A program made the position numbers and the translations under genes. From assembly GCA_043774925.1 (NCBI GenBank), contig JAYVSZ010000040.1, forward strand, positions 1 to 64,000: DNA of 64,000 nt, written 5' to 3'. The notes beneath the pieces were generated by a model. That model ran no database searches, was not told the DNA's origin, and saw only the letters and a program-made list of their open reading frames with translations. Source of the DNA: JAYVSZ01 sp043774925 (GTDB lineage: Bacteria > Pseudomonadota > Gammaproteobacteria > Burkholderiales > Methylophilaceae). Shown here in pieces: positions 26,895 through 37,259 of the stretch; within the stretch, counting starts at the first letter, position 1, and every line of letters begins with the position of its first letter.

Positions 26895-27341
26895 ATGTAT
26901 GCAGTAATTAAAACAGGTGGCAAACAATATAAAGTGGCTGCTGGCGAGAGACTAAAAGTTGAAAAATTAGAGGTTGCCGAAGGCGCTAATGTCGTTTTTG
27001 ATAAAGTGTTGATGCTTTCAACGGGTGAAGCCGTCACAATCGGCTCGCCACTTGTGGCTGGCGCTGTTGTGAACGCAACCGTGGTTTCACACGGTCGTGG
27101 CGATAAAGTAATGATTTTCAAATTCCGTCGTCGTAAACATTATCGTAAAACACAAGGCCATCGCCAAAGCTATACAGAAATTTTGATTGGTGACATTAAC
27201 GGCAAAGGCGCAGTTGCTAAAGCCGCGCCAGTGGCAAAAGTTGCAGTTGCAAAACCAGCTGTAGAAAAAGCAGCAAAACCTGCAGCAGCGAAAGCGGCTG
27301 TAAAATCTCCAGCAGCTAAAAAAGCTAAAGCAGCCGAATAA
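26895..27341 (+). CDS. rplU: 50S ribosomal protein L21 with Ala/Lys-rich C-terminal extension
   Basis: Ribosomal large-subunit protein that contacts 23S rRNA. The first 105 residues are ordinary L21 ([54 protein letters not shown]). It then continues for about 43 residues of Ala, Lys, Val and Pro only ([20 protein letters not shown] onward), giving 148 residues against the normal 103. The tail resembles histone-H1-like or S20-tail sequences and is likely disordered. First gene of the rplU-rpmA operon, with a good promoter upstream. Confidence 0.95.
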   Translation: MYAVIKTGGKQYKVAAGERLKVEKLEVAEGANVVFDKVLMLSTGEAVTIGSPLVAGAVVNATVVSHGRGDKVMIFKFRRRKHYRKTQGHRQSYTEILIGDINGKGAVAKAAPVAKVAVAKPAVEKAAKPAAAKAAVKSPAAKKAKAAE

Positions 27342-27380
27342 TCATTTATTCGAATGAATAGAAATTTTAAGGATTAAATC

Positions 27381-27638
27381 ATGGCACACAAAAAAGCAGG
27401 CGGTAGTTCACGTAACGGTCGCGATTCACACTCACAACGATTAGGCGTTAAAGCGTTTGGTGAGCAAGTGATTACAGCAGGCAGCATTATCGTGCGCCAG
27501 CGCGGTACAAAAATGCATCCTGGCGACAACGTCGGCATGGGTAAAGACCATACATTATTTGCAAAAATTGACGGCAAAGTCACTTTTTGTGTAAAAGGTG
27601 CGTTAAAACGCCAAATGGTGAATGTGGTCGCAGTTTAA
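27381..27638 (+). CDS. rpmA: 50S ribosomal protein L27
   Basis: Large-subunit protein whose N terminus reaches the peptidyl-transferase centre. It has 85 residues, starting [20 protein letters not shown], with no cleavable Firmicutes-type leader. It lies 39 bp after rplU and is followed by an intrinsic terminator. Confidence 0.97.
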   Translation: MAHKKAGGSSRNGRDSHSQRLGVKAFGEQVITAGSIIVRQRGTKMHPGDNVGMGKDHTLFAKIDGKVTFCVKGALKRQMVNVVAV

Positions 27639-27656
27639 GTTTTACACATACATGCT

Positions 27657-27687
27657 AAAAGCCCTGTCTTACGATAGGGCTTTTTTG
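27657..27687 (+). terminator. Intrinsic terminator of rplU-rpmA
   Basis: AAAAGCCCT (27657-27665) pairs with AGGGCTTTT starting at 27676 around a 10-nt loop; the right arm ends in six T residues. Confidence 0.9.
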
Positions 27688-27738
27688 TTTTGGGTTTAAT
27701 GAATTAGAATGTTATCTCCGCGTCGCAAAAGCCTTTAA

Positions 27739-27838
27739 GAAATTCAATATTTCAAGGTGCAGCGCGAGGCGCACGGAGCGCAAAAACCGGAATGTACATG
27801 GTCAGTACATGAGGATTTCGAGCACCGCGTAACCCAGC
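27739..27838 (+). repeat. 100-bp dispersed repeat, copy B (GTAC-core element)
   Basis: Begins GAAATTCAATATTTC, contains GCGCGAGGCGCACGGA, a central GTACATGGTCAGTACAT near-palindrome and GAGCACCGCG, and ends CCCAGC. It aligns over its full 100 bp with 18344-18443 (opposite strand). It occupies the rpmA-obgE gap just before the obgE start, so the obgE promoter must lie in or around it. The remaining bases of this gap show nothing else. Confidence 0.75.
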
Positions 27839-27873
27839 AATGCGCAATAAAGCGCGGATTTATAAAGGTTTAA

Positions 27874-30103
<2,230 letters not shown>

Positions 30104-30111
30104 GGGAAAAT

Positions 30112-30612
30112 ATGGCCGATAAAAAACCATTAGTTGCGATTATTATGGGCTCTGACAGCGATTGGCCGACCATGACGCACGCCGCGCAAATGTTGGCGGA
30201 TTTTGGCGTGGCGTATGAGGCGCAAGTGGTTTCCGCGCATCGCACGCCAGATTTAATGTTTGAATTTGCCGAAAATGCCAAAAAAAATGGTTTTCAGGTA
30301 ATTATCGCTGGCGCAGGCGGCGCTGCACATTTGCCTGGCATGGTGGCGGCAAAAACCACGCTGCCAGTGCTTGGCGTGCCAGTGGCGACTAAAAGTATGC
30401 AAGGTTTGGATTCGTTACTCTCCATCGTCCAAATGCCCAAAGGTGTGCCAGTAGCAACGTTTGCGGTGGGCGATGCGGGTGCGGCGAATGCGGGTTTGTT
30501 TGCGGTATCAGTTTTGGCCAATCACGATGCGGAATTGGCCACAAAACTTACCGAATTTCGTGCCAAACAAACTGTAAAAGTGCAGGCAATGGAATTAGGC
30601 AACAAGCCATGA
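30112..30612 (+). CDS. purE: N5-carboxyaminoimidazole ribonucleotide mutase
   Basis: Class I PurE; converts N5-CAIR to CAIR in purine synthesis. It has 166 residues with [23 protein letters not shown], and [13 protein letters not shown]; the active-site His is in SAHRTP. Starts 8 bp after proB and overlaps purK by 4 nt (ATGA), so the two are coupled. Confidence 0.96.
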   Translation: MADKKPLVAIIMGSDSDWPTMTHAAQMLADFGVAYEAQVVSAHRTPDLMFEFAENAKKNGFQVIIAGAGGAAHLPGMVAAKTTLPVLGVPVATKSMQGLDSLLSIVQMPKGVPVATFAVGDAGAANAGLFAVSVLANHDAELATKLTEFRAKQTVKVQAMELGNKP

Positions 30613-31793
30613 AAGTTGGCAAAACTAAGCCAAGTGTAATAAGCTCTCCAGCCATGTTAGGCATGCTAGGCGGCGGCCAACTTGGCCGTTTTTTTGTGAT
30701 TGCCGCGCACGAAATGGGCTATCAAGTCACGGTACTCGATCCGGATAAAAACAGCCCTGCAGGCAAGATAGCGGATGTGCATTTGTGCGCGGATTACGAC
30801 GATGCAGCAGCACTTAAAAAAATAGCAGAAACTTGCCAAGCCGTGACCACGGAATTTGAAAACGTACCCGCAAAAACGCTGGAAAAATTGGCAGAAAGCA
30901 TTATTGTACGGCCTTCAGCAGCTTGTGTGGCGATTGCGCAAAATCGCGTGTTAGAAAAGAATTTTATTAAAAATGCGGGCTTGCCAGTTGCGCCGTTTGC
31001 GGTGATTAATCAGGCGGGTGATTTGCCAGAAGATGGCAGCGATTTATATCCCGCAATCTTAAAAGTCGCGCGTTTTGGCTACGATGGTAAAGGCCAAGCG
31101 CGTGTGAAAAATCAAGCAGAGGCTGCGTTAGCTTTTAAAGAATTCAAGCAAGAAATTTGCGTGTTAGAGCAAATGCTTCCGCTGGATTTGGAAGTTTCTG
31201 TGGTGCTGGCGCGTGATGCAAATGGCAATATCGCTAGCTTTCCGACCGCCGAAAATAACCATTTGAATGGCATTTTGGACATTAGTATTGTGCCAGCGCG
31301 TTGTTCGGAAGTGATTAAGGCGAATGCTCAGGAACTCGCCAAAAAACTCGCACAAAAGCTGGACTATGTTGGCGTGTTGGGGGTTGAATTCTTTTTGGTT
31401 GGTAATCAATTGCTGGTCAATGAAATTGCGCCGCGCCCGCACAATTCTGGCCACTACACGATTGATGCCTGTGTGACTAATCAGTTTGAGCAGCAGGTGC
31501 GCGTGATGACGGGCTTGCCACTTGGCAACCCAAATTTGCATAGCGAGGCAGTGATGGTGAATATTCTAGGCGATAGTTGGTTTGCTGGAGCGAAAACAGA
31601 TGCTCAAAGAAAGATATTAGAACCCGCATGGAATAAGGCGCTCAGCCATGCCAATTTGAAGTTGCATTTATACGGCAAACACGAACCGCGCAAAGCCCGC
31701 AAGATGGGGCACTTTACGGTGATTGATAAACATTTAAAAGCTGCACTCAATGTGGCTTTGATTGCGCGTGGTGAGTTGCATATTGGTGAATAG
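30609..31793 (+). CDS. purK: N5-carboxyaminoimidazole ribonucleotide synthase
   Basis: ATP-grasp enzyme that carboxylates AIR to N5-CAIR, the substrate of PurE encoded just before it. It has 394 residues: [12 protein letters not shown] near the N terminus, the ATP-grasp core ([31 protein letters not shown]) and the metal-binding [18 protein letters not shown]. Confidence 0.96.
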   Translation: MKVGKTKPSVISSPAMLGMLGGGQLGRFFVIAAHEMGYQVTVLDPDKNSPAGKIADVHLCADYDDAAALKKIAETCQAVTTEFENVPAKTLEKLAESIIVRPSAACVAIAQNRVLEKNFIKNAGLPVAPFAVINQAGDLPEDGSDLYPAILKVARFGYDGKGQARVKNQAEAALAFKEFKQEICVLEQMLPLDLEVSVVLARDANGNIASFPTAENNHLNGILDISIVPARCSEVIKANAQELAKKLAQKLDYVGVLGVEFFLVGNQLLVNEIAPRPHNSGHYTIDACVTNQFEQQVRVMTGLPLGNPNLHSEAVMVNILGDSWFAGAKTDAQRKILEPAWNKALSHANLKLHLYGKHEPRKARKMGHFTVIDKHLKAALNVALIARGELHIGE

Positions 31794-31858
31794 TTTTTTT
31801 ACTGTAAAAATCATCATATATAGTGTTAGACCATTACAGTTTATTTTCAGGAGATGCT

Positions 31859-32953
31859 GTGAGTTTCTATAGATCAATTGCAATTACTTTCGCTTGCATA
31901 TCACTTTGTTTGCTTACTAATGAAGCTTCTGGTGCTGCCATATATAAATGCAAGTTACGTGACGGGCGGTTTGAATTTACTGATAAGCCCTGTCCATCAG
32001 GTATATCCGAAAGTAAGGTATCACCTCAGCCAACACGGCAGAGCTCACAGCAGATGAGTGTAGATGCAAAGAGTGGGATGACACTTAGTGGATTGCCGCC
32101 AGAAGACCGAATTAAGTCATGTGAACCAAGTGTTGCGATTTCTGCAGCTGAGGAAATGGTCAGCAACCCTTCAAACCTGAATGAGCCTTTGCAATTATTT
32201 TCCCCTGCTTATGCCATATTTCAGAATGGAAAGAAAGACGAGGGAGTGTTTTGGTTTTATGCTGCACAGTTGCGTGTTAGACAACAGTTGGTTTTAGAAA
32301 AAGGTGATCGAGGTCAGCTCTTGGCGGTAATGCTAATGACTATGGGAGGCGCCATCAATAACTATGCCCTCCAAAACACTTCAAACCTTAATCAAATTTT
32401 AGACAAGGTCTTAAAATGGGACAAAGATAGCCCGAATCCATTTAGAGAAAAAGCAAAGGTACAAAAGCTAGATAAACAAATGGATCAAGTTTATTCTGGA
32501 TTTGCCGAACTTAAGTCCAAACTCATTACTGATAAAATATCTTTGGAAGCAGAGGCACGAAAAGCTACTCCTCAAATTGAACAGATGAATGTCTTAATGA
32601 GAAATGAGCGTTGTCGTAAAGGACAGCCTGATCCCGCCTACGAAAATGTAAACCAAAAAGCAGAGGAACAACTCGCTATGGATTTCATAACACACAATAA
32701 TCAGATTATTAAGTTAGCAGGAGGGCAAGTGAAGACGTATCCTGCTTCATCTACAATTTATAGCAACGACAGTAACAAGGGCAGATATGAATTCACTATC
32801 TCAGGCTCTAAAAACTATTATGCTATTGTTGATGTTAACCGAAGTTCTGGGAAACCAGAATTCAGACTTGCCTGTGTGACAACATTGTCCAGTGGGTATC
32901 GTCAGGCAGGTAAAGATGCTTGTACACAATCAACAGTACCGTTGCCAAAATGA
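31859..32953 (+). CDS. Secreted protein with N-terminal DUF4124-like segment
   Basis: The start is GTG at 31859, with AGGAG five nt upstream; the further-upstream TTG at 31823 has no SD and spoils the signal peptide. The product is 364 residues with a signal peptide (about 1-28, ITFACISLCLLTNEASG). Residues 30-50 read AIYKCKLRDGRFEFTDKPC, the DUF4124-type pattern with two Cys. The rest is helical, charged and unrecognised, with further Cys residues. The gene looks AT-richer than purK and rpsT around it and is probably an acquired or fast-evolving gene. It ends before a bidirectional terminator. Confidence 0.65.
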   Translation: MSFYRSIAITFACISLCLLTNEASGAAIYKCKLRDGRFEFTDKPCPSGISESKVSPQPTRQSSQQMSVDAKSGMTLSGLPPEDRIKSCEPSVAISAAEEMVSNPSNLNEPLQLFSPAYAIFQNGKKDEGVFWFYAAQLRVRQQLVLEKGDRGQLLAVMLMTMGGAINNYALQNTSNLNQILDKVLKWDKDSPNPFREKAKVQKLDKQMDQVYSGFAELKSKLITDKISLEAEARKATPQIEQMNVLMRNERCRKGQPDPAYENVNQKAEEQLAMDFITHNNQIIKLAGGQVKTYPASSTIYSNDSNKGRYEFTISGSKNYYAIVDVNRSSGKPEFRLACVTTLSSGYRQAGKDACTQSTVPLPK

Positions 32954-33020
32954 CACAGCCTAAACATGAGTTTTAGAGAGATATGCTAAAGATTCATTGA
33001 GTAACAGCTTGACGAAACAA

Positions 33021-33047
33021 AAAAGCCTCGCAAATGCGAGGCTTTTT
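33021..33047. terminator. Bidirectional intrinsic terminator
   Basis: The palindrome GCCTCGC-AAAT-GCGAGGC is flanked by A residues on the left and T6 on the right, so it can end both the DUF4124-type gene and the convergent rpsT. Confidence 0.9.
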
Positions 33048-33063
33048 TGTTTAATTGAATTAA

Positions 33064-33471
33064 TTATTCAGCTTTTTTTACAGCTTTTGCTTTGGGTGCA
33101 GATGCTTTAGGTTTAGCCGCTACTGCCTTTGCTGGTGCGGCTTTCGCTTTAGCAGTTGGTTTCGCTTTTACTGCTTTCACTACTTTCTTCACGCCAGCAA
33201 CAGAATCGCCCTTCATGGCTTTAATCGCAGCAGTTAGGCGACTTTTATGACGCGCTGCTTTATTTTTGTGCACAATTTTTTTATCGGCAATGCGGTCGAT
33301 TACGCTTACATTTTCCGCGTAAACGGCGGCTGCAGCGGCCTTGTCGCCAGCTTCAACAGCTTTAATTACTTTTTTAATTGCAGTACGCAAAGTAGAGCGC
33401 AACGCAGCGTTATGCGCGTTTACTTTAACGGATTGGCGCGCGCGTTTGCGGGCTTGTGCGGTATTGGCCAT
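33064..33471 (-). CDS. rpsT: 30S ribosomal protein S20 with Ala/Lys-rich C-terminal extension
   Basis: Small-subunit assembly protein. Residues 1-88 are standard S20 ([54 protein letters not shown]). It continues to 135 residues with Lys/Ala/Pro/Val repeats ([20 protein letters not shown] and on to KKAE), about 48 beyond the normal 87. The tail composition matches that on L21 in this same window. In betaproteobacteria rpsT is normally beside murJ; here about 3.8 kb of accessory DNA separates them. Confidence 0.95.
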   Translation of the reverse strand: MANTAQARKRARQSVKVNAHNAALRSTLRTAIKKVIKAVEAGDKAAAAAVYAENVSVIDRIADKKIVHKNKAARHKSRLTAAIKAMKGDSVAGVKKVVKAVKAKPTAKAKAAPAKAVAAKPKASAPKAKAVKKAE

Positions 33472-33587
33472 GTGTGCTTTTTCCTAGTGCTTTTATCTGT
33501 ATTGAATACGAAGCCGCGTATATTAGTGTTTTTTAACGCTTTTGGCAAGAAAAAAAGCAATTTACACTCAACAAAAGTAGCGGGCTT

Positions 33588-34115
33588 TCAATCTTCATAC
33601 GACAAATCGTCCGCCGTCGCGCCCGCCCAATCTTCTGGATAAACACCTTCTTTAACTAAATGATGAAATGTCGAAAGCGGCCAATCCGCCACCTGCCTAA
33701 CCAAACCATGTTTAACGGGGTTGATGTGTACATAATCCACATGTGCCTGAAAATCCACGTCACTTTTAATCAAATGCTCCCAAAATCTACGTTGCCAGAT
33801 GCCGCGTTCGCCCCGTTTATTGCGCACCTCAGAGCGAAATTCAGTTTTGGGTAATGCCTTTGAAAACCCCACTTTAATCAACCTTAATCGCAACGCAAAA
33901 TCCGCATCGCCTTCGGGCAACTCAATCACACAATGAAAATGGTCGGGCAACACCACCCACGCATGAATAATAAACGGATGCTTTTCTTTAACTTTAGCTA
34001 CCGATGCACGCAAAACATCAATATGCCGCACCAGTAAATCGTTATTGCGTCTTTGTAGCAAATTTACGGTAAAGAAATACGTACCGCCAACATGCCATAA
34101 ACGCCGATATTCCAT
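33588..34115 (-). CDS. REP-associated tyrosine transposase (RAYT, IS200-like Y1 superfamily)
   Basis: A 175-residue single-strand-type transposase. The metal-binding HUH pair is DHFH (His59 and His61), in HAWVVLPDHFHCVIEL. The catalytic tyrosine is Tyr128 in HVDYVHINPVKHGL. The N terminus (MEYRRLWHVGGTYFFTVNLL) and GIWQRRFWEH are typical of RAYTs. The gene is intact and preceded at 12 bp by two inverted REPs with GTAG heads (34127-34226). RAYTs are immobile or domesticated enzymes thought to spread REPs. It is single-copy in this window and has no IS ends. Confidence 0.93.
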   Translation of the reverse strand: MEYRRLWHVGGTYFFTVNLLQRRNNDLLVRHIDVLRASVAKVKEKHPFIIHAWVVLPDHFHCVIELPEGDADFALRLRLIKVGFSKALPKTEFRSEVRNKRGERGIWQRRFWEHLIKSDVDFQAHVDYVHINPVKHGLVRQVADWPLSTFHHLVKEGVYPEDWAGATADDLSYED

Positions 34116-34126
34116 GTTTAGATTTT

Positions 34127-34226
34127 GTAGGGCGTCAATAGCGAAGCGTATTGCGCCGTAGGAAAGGTTTTAGGGGTTTGTATCATTGCTCATTCGGCGC
34201 AATACGCTACGCTATTGCGCCCTACG
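34127..34226. repeat. Inverted pair of REP elements next to the RAYT gene (BIME)
   Basis: The left REP (34127-34157) starts GTAGGGCGTCAATAGCG, the right one (minus strand, 34226-34195) starts GTAGGGCGCAATAGCG; the two differ by about two positions over 30 and point outward. Each folds on itself through CAATA/TATTG arms with an AGCG.AGCG core. The right REP also contains the last codons and stop codon of the neighbouring gene (34212-35051). Confidence 0.88.
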
Positions 34227-35051
34227 CGGGCTATCAACAAATTTTGTAACGCCATTTTCAAATAACCGATTCACTAAGGCTTGAATTGGCCCATATGAAT
34301 CTATAAGACCGCCACCCAAGTTGGTGTGGTAAAAGGATTGTAACTCCACATCTAAGCCATAATTAAATGCGGTGTAATCTTTTGTTGGAACGCTACTAAG
34401 GTTATCAAACTTTATTTCAACTGTTCGACCTATTTTCCATGGATCAATTGCGTTGATTAACGCACTTTCTAGTGCAGATGTAATAGGATTATTAGATTTA
34501 AAATCAAAATTATCATCTATTGGAAGAATAGCGTAGTTTTTGATATGTCTTGTACCGTCAGCATCGATTACGAATTGAGCACCATCGGCTAACTTAAATT
34601 GAGTCGTCCCATAAATGTAAGTACGTATAGCCACATCATTGGTATCATCCTGATATTCATATTGCTGTACAACAATTGGAGATTTGCTGGCAATATAGTT
34701 ATTTGCCACATACCAGCCAACAATATCATCCTTATTAAAAATACGCTGACCTTCAGCATTTAATGTATGCGGTACGTTTTCTAATAACTCTTGATTATTG
34801 GCTTGACTACGACTACCCATAAACTCTTGAACAATTGGAGATAAAGAACCATACGCAAACCTGCCTGGGCCTGTAAAACCCGCCATGTAAGAAGCAGCAT
34901 CAATTGTAATAGTTGTTCCCACAGTATCCGGCTCATATGAGCCTGTTCTGATTAGAGCATCATTGGTTAGCTCACCAGGTACAGAAAAGCTACCATATAA
35001 GAAAAGCATGGTTATGTCGTCCATGCTCAGTTGCGTCCAATTCATTCCCAT
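34212..35051 (-). CDS. Unknown protein of the RTX cluster, 3' end formed by a REP
   Basis: A 279-residue protein with start ATG at 35051 and SD AGGAG six nt upstream. No signal peptide or membrane helix, and no recognised domain. It is Asn/Asp/Tyr-rich like RTX-associated proteins. Its last four sense codons (Arg-Arg-Ala-Gln) and TAG stop lie within the REP at 34195-34226, so the native C terminus has probably been cut off. It follows the 35083-35553 gene in what looks like a three-gene unit with the RTX protein. Could be the N-terminal part of a once longer protein. Confidence 0.55.
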   Translation of the reverse strand: MGMNWTQLSMDDITMLFLYGSFSVPGELTNDALIRTGSYEPDTVGTTITIDAASYMAGFTGPGRFAYGSLSPIVQEFMGSRSQANNQELLENVPHTLNAEGQRIFNKDDIVGWYVANNYIASKSPIVVQQYEYQDDTNDVAIRTYIYGTTQFKLADGAQFVIDADGTRHIKNYAILPIDDNFDFKSNNPITSALESALINAIDPWKIGRTVEIKFDNLSSVPTKDYTAFNYGLDVELQSFYHTNLGGGLIDSYGPIQALVNRLFENGVTKFVDSPRRAQ

Positions 35052-35082
35052 TTTTATCTCCTAGTAAAGTTTAATTGTTTGA

Positions 35083-35553
35083 TTAGTCTAAGAAAGTGCC
35101 GCATGTATTTAAAAATAAAAGGCCTTCCTCTGCGTTTACTTTGCCATTACGCATATCTTCAATACCTCTAACTTTTACAGCTATTGTTTGAAAACGCCAG
35201 AATGCTCTATCAAATAGCGTGCTATATACCTTAATACTAACTTCACCTTGAAAATAAATGCTGTCTCGACTCACCTCACAGCAGTCAGGATATTCAGCTA
35301 AAAACTTTTTCACCATTTCATCGGTTGGATTAGGCATTTTTTGATCTAAACTTACTTTAATTCCTTGCCCGCCACTTTTTAAAGCTGCAAAAATAAATTC
35401 TTTATCTGTAAGGTATACGCCTACTTTGCCGTTAAATGCTTTACCCACGCAATAGCCTTTTGGCTCAGCTGTTACTATGCGATATGCAACAAATCCAAGC
35501 AGTAAACTCAAAAAGATAAGTTTAATTGGATTGCTTTTAATAAACTTTATCAT
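35083..35553 (-). CDS. Membrane-anchored small protein downstream of the RTX gene
   Basis: A 156-residue protein with an N-terminal membrane segment (about 11-27, KLIFLSLLLGFVAYRIV) and a periplasmic part with four Cys (GYCVGKA, PDCCEVS, LNTCGTF). Unrecognised family. It overlaps the RTX stop by 4 nt (ATGA), so it is translated with it. Position and topology would suit a partner or protective protein for the RTX product, but that is speculation. Confidence 0.6.
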   Translation of the reverse strand: MIKFIKSNPIKLIFLSLLLGFVAYRIVTAEPKGYCVGKAFNGKVGVYLTDKEFIFAALKSGGQGIKVSLDQKMPNPTDEMVKKFLAEYPDCCEVSRDSIYFQGEVSIKVYSTLFDRAFWRFQTIAVKVRGIEDMRNGKVNAEEGLLFLNTCGTFLD

Positions 35554-36809
35554 GCTGCTATCCTTTCAAAACTGTTTTCATAAACTGCATCACTCGCTAC
35601 TGATTTTAGTGTAGAAATAATTGTCGGTATTCGGGTAGCCCAGCCTTTGCGATAAGCGCCGGCGGTTAAACCAGGGTTGCTAGAGCCAAAAATAATATCA
35701 TCGCCCGTGCCACCCATTAACGTATCTGCGCCCATGCCGCCTTGCAGCACATCACCTTCTGTACCGCCCATGATGTAGTCATCACCAGCCAACCCAAATA
35801 AGGCATCACTGCCACCGCCGCCATCCATCACATCGTTACCAGCAGTGCCGGTAATTAGATCGAGTGCGCCTGGTTCTCCGCCTTGTGCATCAGGGTCGGG
35901 CATGTAGTTGTTGGCAGCATCTCCTGTCGTCTCGTAGTCATCATCACTGGTGTCTGGGGTGCCGTGGTCGTTTATTTTTTTCTTAAAATTCCCTTTCATT
36001 TGGCCTGTGGCAGTGGGGGCAGCAGCAACTTCGCCACTTAAACTAATGCCAAGGTTGTTACTATTCCACTGCTCCACATAGATGTTTTGTTGTCCGCCAG
36101 CACCTGCTACCAGTAAGCCGCCATCGCTGAGTTTGATATAGGTTTTATCTGCGCCATCGTCTTTGTAAATGCCTTGCAGCAGTTGCTTACTTGCGCCAGA
36201 TATCGCGTTGTTATCTAGGGTAATGCTGCCTTGGCCGTCATTGTCTTTAATGGTCGCCATGGTAAACTGGCCTTCAAGTGTGTAGGTGTCGTTGCCACTG
36301 CCGCCGTCTAAGGTGTCGTTGCCCACGCCGCCTTGCAGGGTGTCGTTACCGCCGTTGCCTTCCAGTACATTAGCAAGGTCGTTGCCACGGATGTAATCAT
36401 CCACAGCACCACCTTTGGCATTTTCTATTTCAGCTCCAACAGCGATGCCGACGTTGTAATTAGTGTTGGCTTGCTGCTCGGCATCACTTACGCCATTGGC
36501 CTTTTGTTCGGCAGTGAGTTCAATATCCGTACCTATGGCACTAAAATGACCTGCGCGTAGGTCAATGTAGGTTTTGGTAGCAAGGGCGCTGGCGTCGATG
36601 GTGTCAATACCACCTTTTGTATCAACTTTGCCAGTTACTGCGTCTGTGGTGGTGGGTCTGTCCCAAATCGTCATCACGTATTTGTTAAGGTTTGCACCGA
36701 TAATTCCAGCGAGTATATTGCCATGCCCAAGGTCTACACTGCCTTGACCAAAGGTGTAGGTGTCCCGTCCGCGTGTCCGTTGCACTGTTTCAATTGTAGA
36801 TTTCTTCAT
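35550..36809 (-). CDS. RTX-type calcium-binding protein, protease domain absent
   Basis: A 419-residue protein with two blocks of Gly/Asp-rich nonapeptide repeats (about 150-178, for example GGVGNDTLDGGSGNDTY; and about 322-380, for example GGMGADTLMGGTGDDIIFG) that bind Ca2+ as a parallel beta-roll. The N-terminal 100 residues resemble the C-terminal domain of serralysins (TIWD...GGIDTIDASAL, YIDLRAGHFSAIG). No zinc protease motif is present, so it may be the remains of a larger protease or a carrier without an enzyme. The middle part reads as an RTX-associated domain (NNLGISLSGEV). There is no T1SS exporter in the window. SD AAAGGG precedes the ATG. Confidence 0.75.
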   Translation of the reverse strand: MKKSTIETVQRTRGRDTYTFGQGSVDLGHGNILAGIIGANLNKYVMTIWDRPTTTDAVTGKVDTKGGIDTIDASALATKTYIDLRAGHFSAIGTDIELTAEQKANGVSDAEQQANTNYNVGIAVGAEIENAKGGAVDDYIRGNDLANVLEGNGGNDTLQGGVGNDTLDGGSGNDTYTLEGQFTMATIKDNDGQGSITLDNNAISGASKQLLQGIYKDDGADKTYIKLSDGGLLVAGAGGQQNIYVEQWNSNNLGISLSGEVAAAPTATGQMKGNFKKKINDHGTPDTSDDDYETTGDAANNYMPDPDAQGGEPGALDLITGTAGNDVMDGGGGSDALFGLAGDDYIMGGTEGDVLQGGMGADTLMGGTGDDIIFGSSNPGLTAGAYRKGWATRIPTIISTLKSVASDAVYENSFERIAA

Positions 36810-37003
36810 TTTTTTGCCCTTTCTATCAGTTATTTCTATTATTTACGCGCTGTTTTGCTCAAATTGTTCGTCAATCCATTAAAGTCTTCATAACTATTGC
36901 GGTTTTTTGGCTTAAATTTTCGGCAAGTTTAAGTTTGCCACGGACATCGCATTAAGCATGTGCCTTGTTTTTTTATTAAGTATTAAGTGTTGTTTGCCCT
37001 TTG

Positions 37004-37165
37004 TCATCGCTGTAGTTCGTATCCACTGAGTAAACCATCCCACGCTTCAAACCAGCACTCTCTTTTGGGTGCTGTGGTGTAGGGGTTAAATTGCATCATG
37101 TTAAAAACTTGCCATTGGTCGAGCTTATTTTTGAGCGTACCAAATAGTCGTTCTATTCTGCCGTT
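37004..37165 (-). pseudogene. Remnant of a DDE transposase C terminus
   Basis: The minus strand from 37165 to a TGA at 37004-37006 encodes 53 residues starting NGRIERLFGTLKNKLDQW and ending EAWDGLLSGYELQR. NGRIER.FGTLK is the typical end of the integrase-type catalytic core of transposases. No start, no upstream part and no matching ends were found, so it is a decayed fragment. It lies in the 450-bp stretch 36810-37259; the remainder (36810-37003 and 37166-37189) shows nothing recognisable. Confidence 0.7.
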
Positions 37166-37189
37166 TTTAGTATATCAAAACCTAGGCGG

Positions 37190-37226
37190 TTTTAGCATGC
37201 CGAATAAATTCATCGGCATGCTAAAA
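37190..37226. repeat. 14-bp perfect inverted repeat before murJ
   Basis: TTTTAGCATGCCGA (37190-37203) and TCGGCATGCTAAAA (37213-37226) pair perfectly around a 9-nt loop. It could be an orphaned terminator or an insertion boundary; the T-rich flank supports a terminator reading in minus direction and only weakly in plus. It is 34 bp before murJ. Confidence 0.55.
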
Positions 37227-37259
37227 TCTTGAGAATTTTATGAAGCGCCAAAATCACCT

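Noticed and set aside
34127..34226. Insertion-sequence ends of an active IS200/IS605 element
   Set aside because: The paired repeats are outward REPs with GTAG heads and the gene is RAYT-like, so there is no evidence of a mobile IS unit.
35083..35553. Confident immunity protein assignment
   Set aside because: Only position and topology support it; neither a toxin domain nor an immunity family is recognised.
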